Counted from the stretch's first letter, positions 10,336 to 21,090 are shown. The stretch: 22,581 nucleotides of DNA from Elysia marginata (GCA_019649035.1 BMAT01002427.1:35895-58475); one strand, 5' to 3'. Made by a program: numbers and translations. Notes: generated by a model not told the origin, from the sequence alone.

Positions 10336-11495
10336 GCCATATAGCCTTTGTGTCACATCACATCATGATGCTTTGCCATAAGTTTCAATTCAATTGATCA
10401 ATAATTACATAAATGGCCACACTCAAAGTCTGTCGGTTTGAAGCCTGTACACTGTGAACCGATAATACATGTAGACTGCGGTGGTACTTCGATACCTCTT
10501 TTTCACGATATTAAAAAAACAGCCAAAAGCAACAACAAAAAATAAGTTAAAACTTTAAAAAATATAAACAAAGCAAAAATAACTAGTGAAGGCAGCCGAA
10601 GTTGCTGGATCTATAAATGAAGGGTACGAATAACAGGCCTACTAAAGGCAAGAATGTTTCTGCTCTCTTCACATTACAACAGCGGTGATTGACGGCATAC
10701 GATGTTGTACAACAATGTTGGACTGTTGGGTGTGGCATCTAGGTGTGGCATCATACATCGGTAGCCAATGATTCTGACCTAGTTTACGTCACAACCTGGG
10801 AAACACAATCTCTTCTATAGTTGGTCTTACAGATTGCGCATTCCGTCGTGTGGCTCGATAGGAGGAAATATTACGCAGATTCAAAGAAAAACGCTCTTGG
10901 ACCACTTTTGTTACACAACTCCACACTCTTGAAATAAAACTAGAGTAAAATAAAGCAGAATGTTGAATTCAACTATGTTGCAGTTGATGAATTACTGTGG
11001 CATCCAATCTGTTTTGACTCCAAAGCCTTCTTCGATCCCCTGCTGCTTTCACACCAGGTATCTTACATTTTCCAATCAAAACAAAACAAAACAGTAAAGG
11101 GAGGGTGAGGTTGACTGGGTAGCTAGACTATCTATTAAAGTTCAAGATATAGATAAGCCTAATGAATTCCACTAGATTGTATAACACATAACGCAACCCT
11201 GATAATCCTTGCGCTATCTAAAGAAGGGTAAGAAGACGGATGTTTTGAATGCCAGGTTTTCAGAGCTGTTAAGAGAAGAATGACTCGTTTTATTTGAATT
11301 TTTCTCAGGGAATCGTGCATAGCCTTAAGACCAATAGTAACTATTATATTGTTTCTTAACTATTTGCGTATTTACTTAAGGGTTCTTCTTTTAAACAGGC
11401 AATATATACAAAAAGCCTGGTCTTTGAGAATGTATTTTAGAGTGCAATCATATTGATTACCCAAACTGAAGGAGATAGACCTAAACAAAGCGCCG

Positions 11496-11693
11496 ATTGA
11501 AGCTGTGCATTTTACAAAAATGTTGCTTTTGGCTATTAAAATGGCGGACGTTCGAGAAAATAAAAGTAAAACTCTTTTATACTATCATGGGCCAATGTGG
11601 TTCTTCATAGCACAAAATAGTTATGCTCCAACTTCAGAAAGCGCCCGCCAATTTTAGTAGCCACAACATTATTGTTATGTGCACAACCTCAAT
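11496..11693. mobile_element. Foldback MITE, copy 2
   Basis: 198 bp, same family and orientation as the 7732 copy. It starts ATTGAAGCTGTGCATTTTAC and ends TATGTGCACAACCTCAAT. Internal arms also pair: GGCTATTAAAATGGCGGACG on the left against the reverse complement of CGCCCGCCAATTTTAGTAGCC on the right. Shared blocks with copy 1 include AAAAATGTTG, AACTCTTTT and the right end. The two copies differ enough to suggest separate, fairly old insertions rather than a recent duplication. Confidence 0.78.
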
Positions 11694-12974
11694 AATTAAT
11701 TCGGTATTGTGCCATGTGCCTTCTTTGTATCTTACAAAGGTAGTTCGTTTTAAACTTGAACGCTGTGCCTGATTGACAAACGTCAGCACATCTTTAACTA
11801 CAATCCACATTCCTCAGGTTTTCGCATAATTTCTTTTCATTTTATACGTGTGCTTGATGGTTATAAAATTCGTTATGAACTAAGTTTTTTGTTATTAATT
11901 TGGACCTAAAGCAAAATATTTGAAGCATTTTATTTTAGATCTTTTTGAGTTATCCCAGGATGTAGTTTCATTACTTGAAAACAAAAAAAAAATTGACTGC
12001 AGTTTCGTAGTGTTTTTGATATACCTATATAAAGAGAGGATAATTTATTCATATTAGCCTGTTCACAAGTACATAATTATTATGAAATACCATGGTAAGA
12101 ATGCAAACTGTCCCATACAGTAAGATAGGAAACCAAGACAGAATGGTCCTCAAAAGTCAAACTCATACTCATTGTAAACGTGAAAAAGGCCCCACAATAT
12201 TGTCTCCTTTTAAAAACTCATTATGTTGGTGAAGGATTTACAGAACGACCATTCATCCAACCACGCCAGAGTTAGAATTGACATTTCCAATATCAGGTAA
12301 CTCTAAGGAAGTAAAACATGTTTATCTCTCAAAAAAAAAAAAACCCAAAAAATAAAACCGCAACAGATCGCGCCTTCATCCGCCCTTGTGAAATGGACAT
12401 CGCAATTTCCACGTTTCAATACGTTTCCTTTTTTAATAATCCTTTTAACGACGCAAATATGAACACTTGCTGCTACTGCTATTGCTGACACCCACGACCT
12501 TCAAAATCATAATACTTTTGGAAGGCAGAGTTAAACAAATTATTTTCACTAAAACAAGTTATAAAAAGGCACAAAATGTTTTTTCACCGTTTTGTTCTCA
12601 GACTGAGCTTTATCAACGAAATGTTAAATTACCCAAGACGCATCACCAAAACATAAAAAAAATACCCTGTTACTATTATATCATTGAACAAGCCGTTTAG
12701 AATTTGAAAAAGGTTAAAACGTGAAGTATTCAGCCAACAACAAAACAGGTGGTGTAGATTCAGATATTAAAAAGCTATTGACATTTTTCTTAAACATTTT
12801 GAATTTTGAGGGTAGACAAAACTGTCCATTGTATCTAATGTTCCCTATAAAATTTAAGATCATAGAAATAAATTGTTCAAAGGTGCGTTACAGAAAACTT
12901 CTAGGACACAATAATATCATATACATATTCCAAAAATTTTCCTCCGTGATATTATGAAGCACGAGAAAAAGCCA

Positions 12975-12996
12975 GAGAGAAATAGAGAGAGAGAGG

Positions 12997-13030
<34 letters not shown>

Positions 13031-13053
13031 GAGAGACAGGGAGAGAGAGAGAT
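12975..13053. repeat. (GA)n microsatellite
   Basis: Nearly pure GA with a few GACA and GGGA interruptions. In the arrestin pre-mRNA (minus strand) this is a long CU tract about 0.73 kb downstream of the exon 1 donor. Confidence 0.95.
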
Positions 13054-13780
13054 AAAGTGAGAGGAATGTGATAACAAACTTCTTGCATTGTGAAAAATGC
13101 GATTCATTTATTGCTTTATATTTGAACTTGTCCTGTCTTCTACTAATTAAAGGGATTTAATTACATGGGAAGTTTTTGTACCTGCCAGGGTTAAGAAGGA
13201 TGGTTATGACAATTATAGGCTAATTTTCTAATTCTAGTTAGAAATTACCTCTACAGCTGAAAAAAGAAAGACTGAAAATGTTATACCATGTTGGCACTGA
13301 AGTAGAAACATGGTAAAGTGAGTGTGCCTTTTTCTCCGCCATTTTAAAGTGACCCATTTAGGCCTTAATTAATGATATTGATGCTAAAATGTATACTGGA
13401 AGAATGGCCCCTGAAATTGGCTAAATTTTAGAATCGAGAGGAGTCACAATCCAAGCCCCTTATGGACTGACCAGGCCTAAATTCGAATGTGTCCAAAAGT
13501 TTTTTTGTGCCTTTCTTTGAGCTATGGTGGTTTCATTTTTACTGACATCCTATTTCTAATCTAGATGAGCCGCTTTGGGTTGAAGTTTTAAGTTATAAGA
13601 GCTAAATGGTTGATTGTAAGGAACGTTAGGACGGATAGACGAAAGAGCATAAAACGTTGTTTTAAAAAATTACACACAAAAAAATACATAAAGGTTCCCG
13701 AAGGCGCTTCTATGGCCATAACAAGCAATGCCAAATTGACCAGCAAATCAGCAAAAACGAATGTAAAATAAAATACTCAC

Positions 13781-13892
13781 TCTGAAGACGCATGTTCTCC
13801 GAGACTTCCAAGTACACGTGTCCGCTGAGCGTCTCGCCAGAATAATACACGGGCCGGTCCAGCTCCACGTCAAACACCCTCACGTAATCCAT
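13781..13892 (-). CDS. Arrestin-domain-containing protein, coding exon 1 (start codon)
   Basis: Encodes 37 codons plus one base, starting with the ATG at 13892-13890. The start has a good Kozak context (A at -3, G at +4). The protein begins MDYVRVFDVELDRP and contains VYYSGETLSGHVYLEV, the first strands of the arrestin N domain: alpha-arrestins typically read 'x-V-Y-x-x-G-x-x-V-S-G-x-V-x-L-E' here. The exon ends at CAG A followed by GTGAGT on the minus strand (13780-13775), a near-consensus donor; past it the frame soon becomes unrelated hydrophobic sequence and stops. The split codon (A plus AC from exon 2) gives Asn. No in-frame acceptor is obvious just upstream of the ATG, so this is probably the first coding exon with some 5' UTR attached. 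Confidence 0.85.
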
Positions 13893-15650
13893 AGTGGTGG
13901 ACAGGTCACAGGTGAAAATTCAAGGTGAAAGATTTTGACCCAAACCTTATGTATTAGGCCAAGGCGTAATTTTATGTTCACACAATCCCAAACAATACGG
14001 TCAGCGATAATTAATTTTTGGTTTAAGGTCTAAACAGTAGATTCTTTTATGCAGATGAAATGGTTGAACTGCGATAAGTCCAGTAACTCTGTGAAAAGTT
14101 CACTGCCGCCGCATTAAGATCAATTTTTGAATCGAATTTTGTTTGTTTCATCAAAATGAATGAGACTAAATCAAGAGTGGCTCAGAAGACTTGGTCAGAG
14201 TTTTCAATTTGGAAAACCCAAAACACAGTCATGGTTGCATCTCTGCTTCATAGGAATTAGAAATTGTCACTATATCGTAAAACTCGTTGAATGTTTAAAG
14301 CAAAGCGTCCATCGTGTGAATACAATACAACCTGAGGAAATAGAAATGGCTTAATGAGCAGCTATCTATCAATTTATATATGGTGAACCTCATGATCAAA
14401 TGCTTATACTCAGAGAACTCAATTTCTTAAGGGTTTTTTCAGATATGGTTATAATAGACTTTGTTGAATGAAAAATTAGAACTAAATTATACATCAAAAA
14501 TATAATAACATTCCAGGCAGCTGAATAACAAATTTAATCCTTAAGAAAGAAATCTAGCCTACTGAATGTTGTCGATATCACAAAGTACAGTTGGCCCATT
14601 CAGTTATAGTCACATAATCTTTTAAACCATTTGGTCAATGCATAATAATGATATATAAGATATATGTAATAATAACTTTTTTTTCTTAGCCAGTTGCAAC
14701 AGACAATATAGACCAGTGCGGGTATTTTGAAATAGAGGGGAACAAAATTTAACTTTGAGTTATCCAAAATTCGTCACATGCGCATACATCCCACAATAAC
14801 AATAAAATCGATAATCTGAATACAGTTGTAATTACATAAGGTATTATATTTTTTCATTTTCGGATCACTTGAACTCCACTACTGACTCTTAAGCCTTGTT
14901 CTTGATGCCTCTAACGCTCATCTCGAAACTACTTTTCTATTCAGCTAAAACTGTTTCATAAAAATGCATTGTGAAAAGAACAGCCTCACAGCTTACAACA
15001 AACTGCAGTTTGTCTTCGACTAATAAGAAATCGCATAACGTTACTTTGTATTCTAATCGATAATTTACCGAAGAGATCTCGCTGGCGACCCCTTTACTTC
15101 GATTACGCAACATACACATAGTTCTTGCTCTTTGAACGTTGCGGTCCACTATTGCAAGTGGAAAGGCGTCTTCGTCTAAAAATAGACTCATGGCTTTCGG
15201 GAATATCCTGGATTTGAAATCTGTTTGGCGCCTCACAATAATAAAGCGACAAATGAATGCTCCAGTACAAACATTACAATAGATCTTGAATGTGTATCTT
15301 GTTCTGCGCGAGGATGACGAGCAGATTGTACTATTTCTTAGAGTAAGAATGAAAAAGGTCTATCTGTTGTCTGTCGGGGAAATTATGTGATGTGCTTTGA
15401 GTACCGAAACATAAAGGGGTTAAAAGCTATAAAACGACTACCATTTCATTATAATAGAGGAGTATTTGAGATTTTAATCTTACTATTTATCGTTTCTTTC
15501 GGACCCAAAATTAAGTCATTCTTCACAAAGTAATAGAGTGGTAGGTACATGTGCTACGGTATTTCGATATTTGCAGAGGCGTTGAGGTTTTCGCAATATT
15601 GAGGTTTTGACTAGGTGCCAAAAACGCCAACTCTCTATTCTGGAAAGAAA
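13893..15650. other. Sequence upstream of the arrestin start codon, no gene found
   Basis: Probably 5' UTR followed by promoter or a 5' intron of the minus-strand gene. I see no clear TATA box, exon or RNA gene. A 99-codon minus-strand ORF near 15000-15236 has no recognisable family pattern. Confidence 0.45.
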
Positions 15651-15652
15651 CA

Positions 15653-15670
15653 TCTCTCTCTCTCTCTCTC
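15653..15670. repeat. (CT)n microsatellite
   Basis: Nine CT units, perfect. Its strand bias is opposite to that of the GA tracts at 12975 and 16521 onward. Confidence 0.9.
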
Positions 15671-15980
15671 GCTTTACTAAACCCCACTAAAATACAAAGA
15701 TCATACCCCACCACATCAAACACAACCAACGGCCTTTAACCAGCTTATTGTAAATAAAAAAAAAGAAGAACTCTAAATAAACAACTGTAACAGAAGTACA
15801 CGTGACATCAGTTCAACATGAGATATTTGACTTTTGAACTCTAGTTCGATCTTCTTTGAAAGCTATCTGATGTTGTTGATAACGATGACCTTCAACTGGT
15901 AAAATTGTTTAAAAAGAGAAAAATTAAAATGGATAGATCTAGAATTTAACCGAACACTAAGACATAATACTCACGCTCTG

Positions 15981-16060
15981 CCCCCTCCCCCCCCCAAAAA
16001 AAAAAAAAAAAAAAACAAAAAAAAAAAACAAAAAAAACAAAAAAACAAAAAACAAAAAAC
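15981..16060. repeat. Poly-C then poly-A / (A)nC low-complexity tract
   Basis: CCCCCTCCCCCCCCC is followed by a ~20-base A run and then A-runs broken by single C bases. It resembles a decayed retroposon poly-A tail, but no retroposon body was recognised to its left. Confidence 0.9.
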
Positions 16061-16520
16061 AGTGGTTTCAAATACTGATCAGTTCTTTATCCTGCCTAAA
16101 ATTAGTTATTGATCCAGAAAGCTATTTAAATGTTAAATGGGAGATGAAGAAAATATCAAGCGATGAAATCCTAAACGGCTAAACTCATAGTAAGTGTTAT
16201 TTTTTACGACAGATTAGACATAACATTCCCCTTCAGTTAGAGGTAGTCATTGTTATAGGAGTAGATTATGCAAAGCGTCTTAACAAATTTATTAGAACAA
16301 AGAAATGATTGAAGAAAAAGCGCAACTATATTGGGCCTTCATCGCAACTCGTTTACAAGGCTCGTGAAGCATTCTGCGACGCAACCCTTTTTGTGCTGCT
16401 TAGTGTATATAAGGGTGAGAGTTATAGACTAGAGTCAGAACATGAGAACAGTAATTTACTGTTGAAAGTGCAGGAAAAGATAAAACCCGTCTGATGGATG
16501 GAGAAAAAGAAAATACTAAT

Positions 16521-16556
16521 GGAGAGAGAAAGAGAAAAGAGATAGATAGATAGATA

Positions 16557-16608
<52 letters not shown>

Positions 16609-16707
16609 CAGAGACAGAGACAGACAGATAGAGAGAGACACAGACAGAGACAGAGAGACAGATAGAGAGAGAGAGAGAAAGAGAGAGAGAGACAGAGAGA
16701 GAGAGAT
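16521..16707. repeat. GA / GATA / GACA compound microsatellite
   Basis: Begins GA-rich, has a (GATA)n core at about 16541-16557, then (GA)n, (GACAGA)n and GA again. Long open frames on either strand here are artefacts of a repeat without stop codons. Confidence 0.95.
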
Positions 16708-17001
16708 CGCAAATGAGATAGGGAGAGTTTACTTTCAGGCAAAGAAGTAAAAGGTGCGTAAAAAGCTTAATGTGTACAGCTACACGTATAAGAAGAAATA
16801 CAGTAATAATTGTTACTACAACCTTTCCAGCGCAGAAACACATAAACTTTTTAGAAGCCTGTTTTATAGGTGCGACAGCATATTTTGGAATAGGGCCACA
16901 GAAAAAAGGCTGTAGGTCAGAGACGCTTTTTACTCACCTGTTAACTAAGGTGATGTACGGCGGAGGCTTTTTCCCAAAGTCACATAGAGAAAAGAATGGG
17001 A

Positions 17002-17082
17002 GATGAAAGACAGAGACTGAGACAGAGACACAGACACAGAGGGAGAGACAGAGACAGACAGACAGACTGACACTCTGACAGA
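17002..17082. repeat. GACAGA-rich microsatellite
   Basis: Imperfect GACAGA/GACACA units with a (GACA)n core near 17053-17068. Confidence 0.9.
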
Positions 17083-17169
17083 GAATGTGAATGGCCAGAC
17101 TAACAACGAAACATAGACAGAAACCGATTGAGAATCATTTGATAGAGAATGCAGTAGATCATCAAACAC

Positions 17170-17441
17170 GATGGAGGTTGATTTTGATGAAAAATATAAA
17201 TATATCGTTTACTAAAACTTTATCATTCGAAAACTTTTTAAAAGCACGACATCTTCAGCACACATTTACAAGGTCAAAATGACGATAAGCAGCGTAACAT
17301 AGCGTACACGTTTTAAAAGTTACTTATGAGGAAAAGGCAGGGAGGTGTTAAAACCTGGCTCAAAACCATATACCTAGTTTATCGAATAAGCTGGGAGGTA
17401 GAGTGAATGCATACTTAAATTAACCGAAGAGAAAGAAGGGT

Positions 17442-17491
<50 letters not shown>

Positions 17492-17497
17492 GACACA

Positions 17498-17528
<31 letters not shown>

Positions 17529-17840
17529 TATGAAAGACAGTGAGAGATAAAATAAGAATTGAGATAGAGAAAAACATACAAGTATGAAAACGATTACGAT
17601 TGGGATTGATAACGATGAAGAATATCGTTTCCACGACTATAACTTATAAAAAGCACGGCATATACTTTCAAAATCATTTGGCGATGAGCAATATCATATA
17701 ACTGATACATTATTAGAATCAATTATGAAAAAAATGCAGAGCGGTTTTAAAATCTGGCTCAAAACCACCCACCTAGCTTGACAGATAAGCTGGGGGTAGA
17801 GTGGGTACAGGATTAGGTTAATCGAATGCTAGATCTCGGG
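17170..17840. repeat. Diverged tandem duplication with ~400-bp period
   Basis: 17170-17440 and about 17600-17840 share ordered blocks: AATATCGTTT-like sequence, AAGCACGACAT against AAGCACGGCAT (17242, 17651), TTATGA then AAA near the middle, and the best part AAACCTGGCTCAAAACCATA (17351 on) against AATCTGGCTCAAAACCACCC (17751 on), followed by ACCTAG, ATAAGCTGGG, GTAGAGTG and TTAA then TCGA or CCGA. Offsets are about 399-409 bp. A GA tract (17445-17529) follows the first copy and a shorter GA-rich stretch follows the second. Confidence 0.75.
17445..17529. repeat. (GA)n with (GACA)n core
   Basis: GA units, then five GACA units around 17474-17490, then GA again. Confidence 0.95.
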
Positions 17841-17900
17841 AATGTAGAGGGGGAAACTTAGAGAGACAGAGAGGAAGTGAAATTCAGGGAAAACCAGACA

Positions 17901-18160
17901 GAAAAGTGCAGAGACGTAGAAACTTAAAACCTGGTAGAGAGAAATGTGCAGAGACATGCAGAAACTAAAGAACTGGTAGACAGAAATGCGCAGACACAAG
18001 CAGAGACTGAAGGACTGGTAGAAAGAAAGGTGCAGAGACATGCAGAAACTGAAGAACTGGTAGAAAGAAACGTGCAGAGACATGCAGAAACTAAAGAATT
18101 GGTAGAAAGAAAGGTGCATAGACATGAAGAAACTGAAGAACTAGCAGACAAGCAGGCAGC
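17901..18160. repeat. 42-bp minisatellite, about six units
   Basis: The unit is GTGCAGAGACATGCAGAAAC then TGAAGAACTGGTAGAAAGAAAG. GTGCA anchors fall at 17906, 17946, 17988, 18030, 18072 and 18114: one 40-bp step, then four exact 42-bp steps. Because 42 is a multiple of three, a 14-residue repeat (VQRHAETEELVERK) stays open on the plus strand, but the first unit is off phase with a TAA and there are no splice or start signals I trust, so I do not call it coding. Confidence 0.92.
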
Positions 18161-18196
18161 CCTTTTGGAACAGAAATTGAAGGATGGATAATAGAT

Positions 18197-18560
18197 AGAG
18201 GTGATGATGACAATGATGATGATGATGATGATGATAATGGTGATGATGAGGACGATGACGAAAAAACTCCTAGCTTTGATGCTGCTGTTTTTGATTGTGT
18301 AGATGGTGATGATTATGATTATTTCGATAATGATGATGGTGATAATGATGATAGAGTGTTTTAGAAAACGATGCTCAAACAGCAACTAATTCTACTCCTG
18401 TTGTTTTTTATGACGATGATGATGATTATGATAAAATATTCGATAATGATGCCTACGAAACTATGGGTTTTGCTGCTGTTGCTTTTGATGGTGTAGATGA
18501 TAACGATGATAATGATGATGTTTTGGTGGTTGGGGTTGTGATAATAATGATAATGATACA
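18197..18560. repeat. GAT-rich degenerate trinucleotide region
   Basis: Imperfect (GAT)n/(AAT)n with three similar sub-blocks containing GCTGCTGTT or CCTGTTGTTTTT and TTCGATAATGATG (near 18280, 18400, 18470), so a higher-order duplication overlies the triplet repeat. Both strands lack stops over long runs for this reason. Confidence 0.85.
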
Positions 18561-18599
18561 TTTCAATCACAAAAAATATGCTTTGACGTTAGGTAAATC

Positions 18600-19299
18600 A
18601 GAGAAGAGAACAATATTTTTATTCTAGGAATCAGTTATGAAAATAAAACGGCGATGTTAGGCTTCGCCACAGCCCCTTCTATGCCGCTTATCTGGCGTCA
18701 GCCCCATACGCTAAGGGTACAATGTAAGCATTTTTCTGTGCAGGTCTTTCTTAAAATAGAATCTTGGCTTATCTCACAGTTTGCGTTTACCTGCTTGAAG
18801 AATTTATGGAATTCTCGAATGATAGCCCAGAACTGATGCAATTACAACCCACGTCCCGGATTCATGAAAGCTGAAGATTTTTTAAGCCCAATGACAAAAT
18901 CAAGAAACTTCATTATGAGCTAAAGGGTTTTAGTGCATATAGATTTAGCAAGACAGATCTGACTGATGAAATCTAATAGTGAAACCTAAACAGTTCTTAT
19001 AATTTTTTTTACCTTTTAATAGCCTATGAAAGTATAACAAACATCTATAGACCCATGTATAATTACAAAATATATTTTTAAAAATAAAAAGAGTTCTTTT
19101 CTCGAGTCATCGGTTTAAAGAATTAGGTTTGACCACTGCAAAAGATTTTCATTCCAAAATACAGCAATAAAATTATGTTTGAGCTCTCAAGTGTTACCAA
19201 GATTCACAAATCCTTCAACTACCATTACAGAAGAAGCACTCTGACAGAAAGAGTGATGGACTCGAACATAACCCAGTTGAACGAGAATGCAAAAAGAAA
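18600..19299. other. No feature recognised
   Basis: A+T-rich unique sequence between the repeat cluster and the 25-bp minisatellite. No ORF with a family pattern and no RNA gene seen. Confidence 0.6.
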
Positions 19300-19965
19300 G
19301 AGGTTATCCATGCCTTAGTCTTATGGCCTTAACCGTGACACATCCAGGTAACAATAACCATGGTACACCCTTGTGGCGTTGTCCATGACACACACGTCTT
19401 GTGACGTTGACTATGACACACCATTATGATCTTGGATATTGTTCTATTCTGGTGACAAAAACTATGAAGCACCTTTCTTGATGGCGTTGACCATGACACA
19501 CTCTCGTGGCATTTGACCGTAACACACGCCTCTGGAAGTGATCATAGTGCACCCTTGTGCTTTTGACCATTGCCCGGTTCGTGGCATTGACCATGACATG
19601 CCTTCGTAGCACTGGCCATGACACAACCTTATGGACTTGAATCTCTACACACGTTTGAGACTTTGACCACAATACAAAACTGATTAAAATGACCATTGAA
19701 CAACTATTTGCAATGGCCATCAAATAATCTGGTTGCAATAACCCAACGATTCACCTTTGCGGCTTTGACCATAAAACACCATTATAACGTTAGCGTTCGT
19801 AATTCTTTTGACATAGACCATGTCATTTCAATGTGACATTGACTAGGGCATACATTAATTTAGAGCAATGACCATGGCACACCTTTCTGACCTTAACCAT
19901 GACACACCCTTGATTACTTTTACTATGTCCTGCCTTTGTGGCGTCGACAATGGCTCCCCTTTTGA
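19300..19965. repeat. Old minisatellite with a 25-bp period, about 26 units
   Basis: The consensus is roughly CCATGACACACCCTTGTGGC then GTTGA. The CCATGACA anchor (or a diverged form) recurs at 19308, 19333, 19358, 19383, 19411, 19462, 19491, 19517, 19542, 19567, 19591, 19616, 19641, 19667, 19693, 19717, 19742, 19769, 19818, 19843, 19872, 19897, 19923 and 19947. Steps are 24-29 bp or twice that. Units have diverged greatly while the spacing has barely drifted. Short ORFs inside are artefacts. Confidence 0.9.
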
Positions 19966-20399
19966 GCAGTATAAGATCATTCTCTAATTATTGTACGCAT
20001 GATTAGTTTTTATCCTCATATTTGAAAGATACTTAAAGAGTTTTTTGTGAGTAAAAAACCTCCATTACTCAAACTGAGCATTAATAAAAAGTTTGAAGTA
20101 GTATCATTGGCTTTTCAACACGAGATATTGCAGCCATGAATATATTGCAACTTCTTATAATTGTAATAAATGAAAAATGATCTCCATTTTGGCTAATAAA
20201 GGCAACATTGCCATGCCTGCTTTGAAAGGTTTATATTCAGCTTTGTTAGACTATATATCACGCGTTGTAAGGAAGCATTTTGTTTTTTTTCCCTTTTTTA
20301 AACGGTACTTTTATCGACTGGTTGGTATTGTATTTATAATTGGTCATGAAAGATAAAAGTCGTAAGTTAGTTCAGTACTGCTTAAGACGAGAGGTTAAA

Positions 20400-21090
20400 G
20401 AATAAATCACCTGTATAATCTAATACTGTACATATGATTATTTATGGATGTATGACGGAACGACTTATAAGAAAAGAACAACAATTAAAGTAAATTATGA
20501 TTTGAAATGAAAGCCTGAAGACTAGTGTATGACTTATAATAAAGAAAGTCTAATCGCGATATATCATCATGAAATTTTGAATTATCATTGTGTTATTTAA
20601 ATTGAAAACATAAGGATCTCATTGTGACTTATAAAGGGATAAATGACTAATGAATAATGTAAAAAAGGATGGAGATTACAGTATGATATAAGGTCTTAAG
20701 ACTAAAAGTACAGTTCATAAAAATGGAACCGGGTTATAGTAAAACATAATGCCTGATAAAACTAAGACCTAAAGACCACCAAATGGCCCATTATGAAAGT
20801 CTAAAGACCACAGTATGAGTAGAATGACTTTGATTAAAATAAAAGCTTGAGAAACTCGATACATATTGGAAGTAAAACTTCATTGCGGTTTGCAATAAAA
20901 ACCTGAATGCTATGTTAAACATGGCATACAAAAACGAATGGCTTCATTGATTGAAAACTTGGTCTTGGGACAGGGTATTTAGACAATATGGGGGAAATAA
21001 AAGCATGACAAACTTTAATATCAGTGCTCAAAGACTAAGAGTGACGGAGTTTGACGTTAGAAGATTATAGTACTGATGAATTTATTAGAG
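20400..21090. repeat. Possible very degenerate tandem array
   Basis: Themes such as TATGACTTATAATAAAG, GACTTATAAAGGG, ATGACTTTGATTAAAATAAA and CTAAAGACC recur along this A-rich stretch (20451, 20528, 20622, 20681, 20799, 20824 and others). The period is not clear to me (perhaps 30-45 bp). It may be an old minisatellite or simply low-complexity sequence. Confidence 0.35.

Larger units (their letters stand above)
5122..13780 (-). other. Intron 1 of the arrestin gene
   Basis: About 8.66 kb between donor GTGAGT and acceptor CACAG. It contains the two MITE copies, the retrotransposon fragment, a possible inverted-repeat element and the (GA)n tract. The remaining stretches (5130-5780, 6210-7720, 7960-9190, 10350-11490, 11700-12970, 13055-13780) are A+T-rich with no exon I can support; ORFs there are short and show no family pattern. 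Confidence 0.8.
1190..13892 (-). other. Alpha-arrestin (ARRDC-family) gene, 5' coding part: three exons and two complete introns
   Basis: Gene span from the start codon to the last exon visible. Three exons join without a frame break: exon 1 leaves one base of a codon, exon 2 supplies the other two and ends with one base, exon 3 supplies two and ends in phase 0 at a GT donor. The 156-residue product reads as an arrestin N domain. From family knowledge, alpha-arrestins are cytoplasmic adaptors that bind membrane cargo and, through C-terminal PPxY motifs, recruit NEDD4-type ubiquitin ligases to drive endocytosis and sorting. The C domain and PPxY tail are not in the window, so the gene continues past position 1. 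Which ARRDC paralogue it is cannot be decided. A 5' non-coding exon further right is possible. Confidence 0.85.

Noticed and set aside
14937-15236. 99-codon minus-strand ORF upstream of the arrestin start
   Set aside because: No domain pattern, no splice context and no similarity I can name. ORFs of this length are expected by chance in 22 kb; kept only as a remark.
15981-16060. Poly-A tail of a processed pseudogene or retroposon
   Set aside because: No body, polyadenylation signal or target-site duplication found next to it.
16400-16843. 147- and 106-codon minus-strand ORFs rich in Ser, Leu and Val
   Set aside because: Translations of the CT strand of a microsatellite, which lacks stop codons. 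Not evidence of a protein.
17829-18385. Minus-strand ORFs of 98 and 153 codons over the 42-bp minisatellite and GAT array
   Set aside because: Repeat-driven open frames with no gene features.
19300-19965. CRISPR array, from regular spacing
   Set aside because: No conserved repeat with unique spacers. The whole 25-bp unit is a diverged tandem repeat, and the genome is animal.
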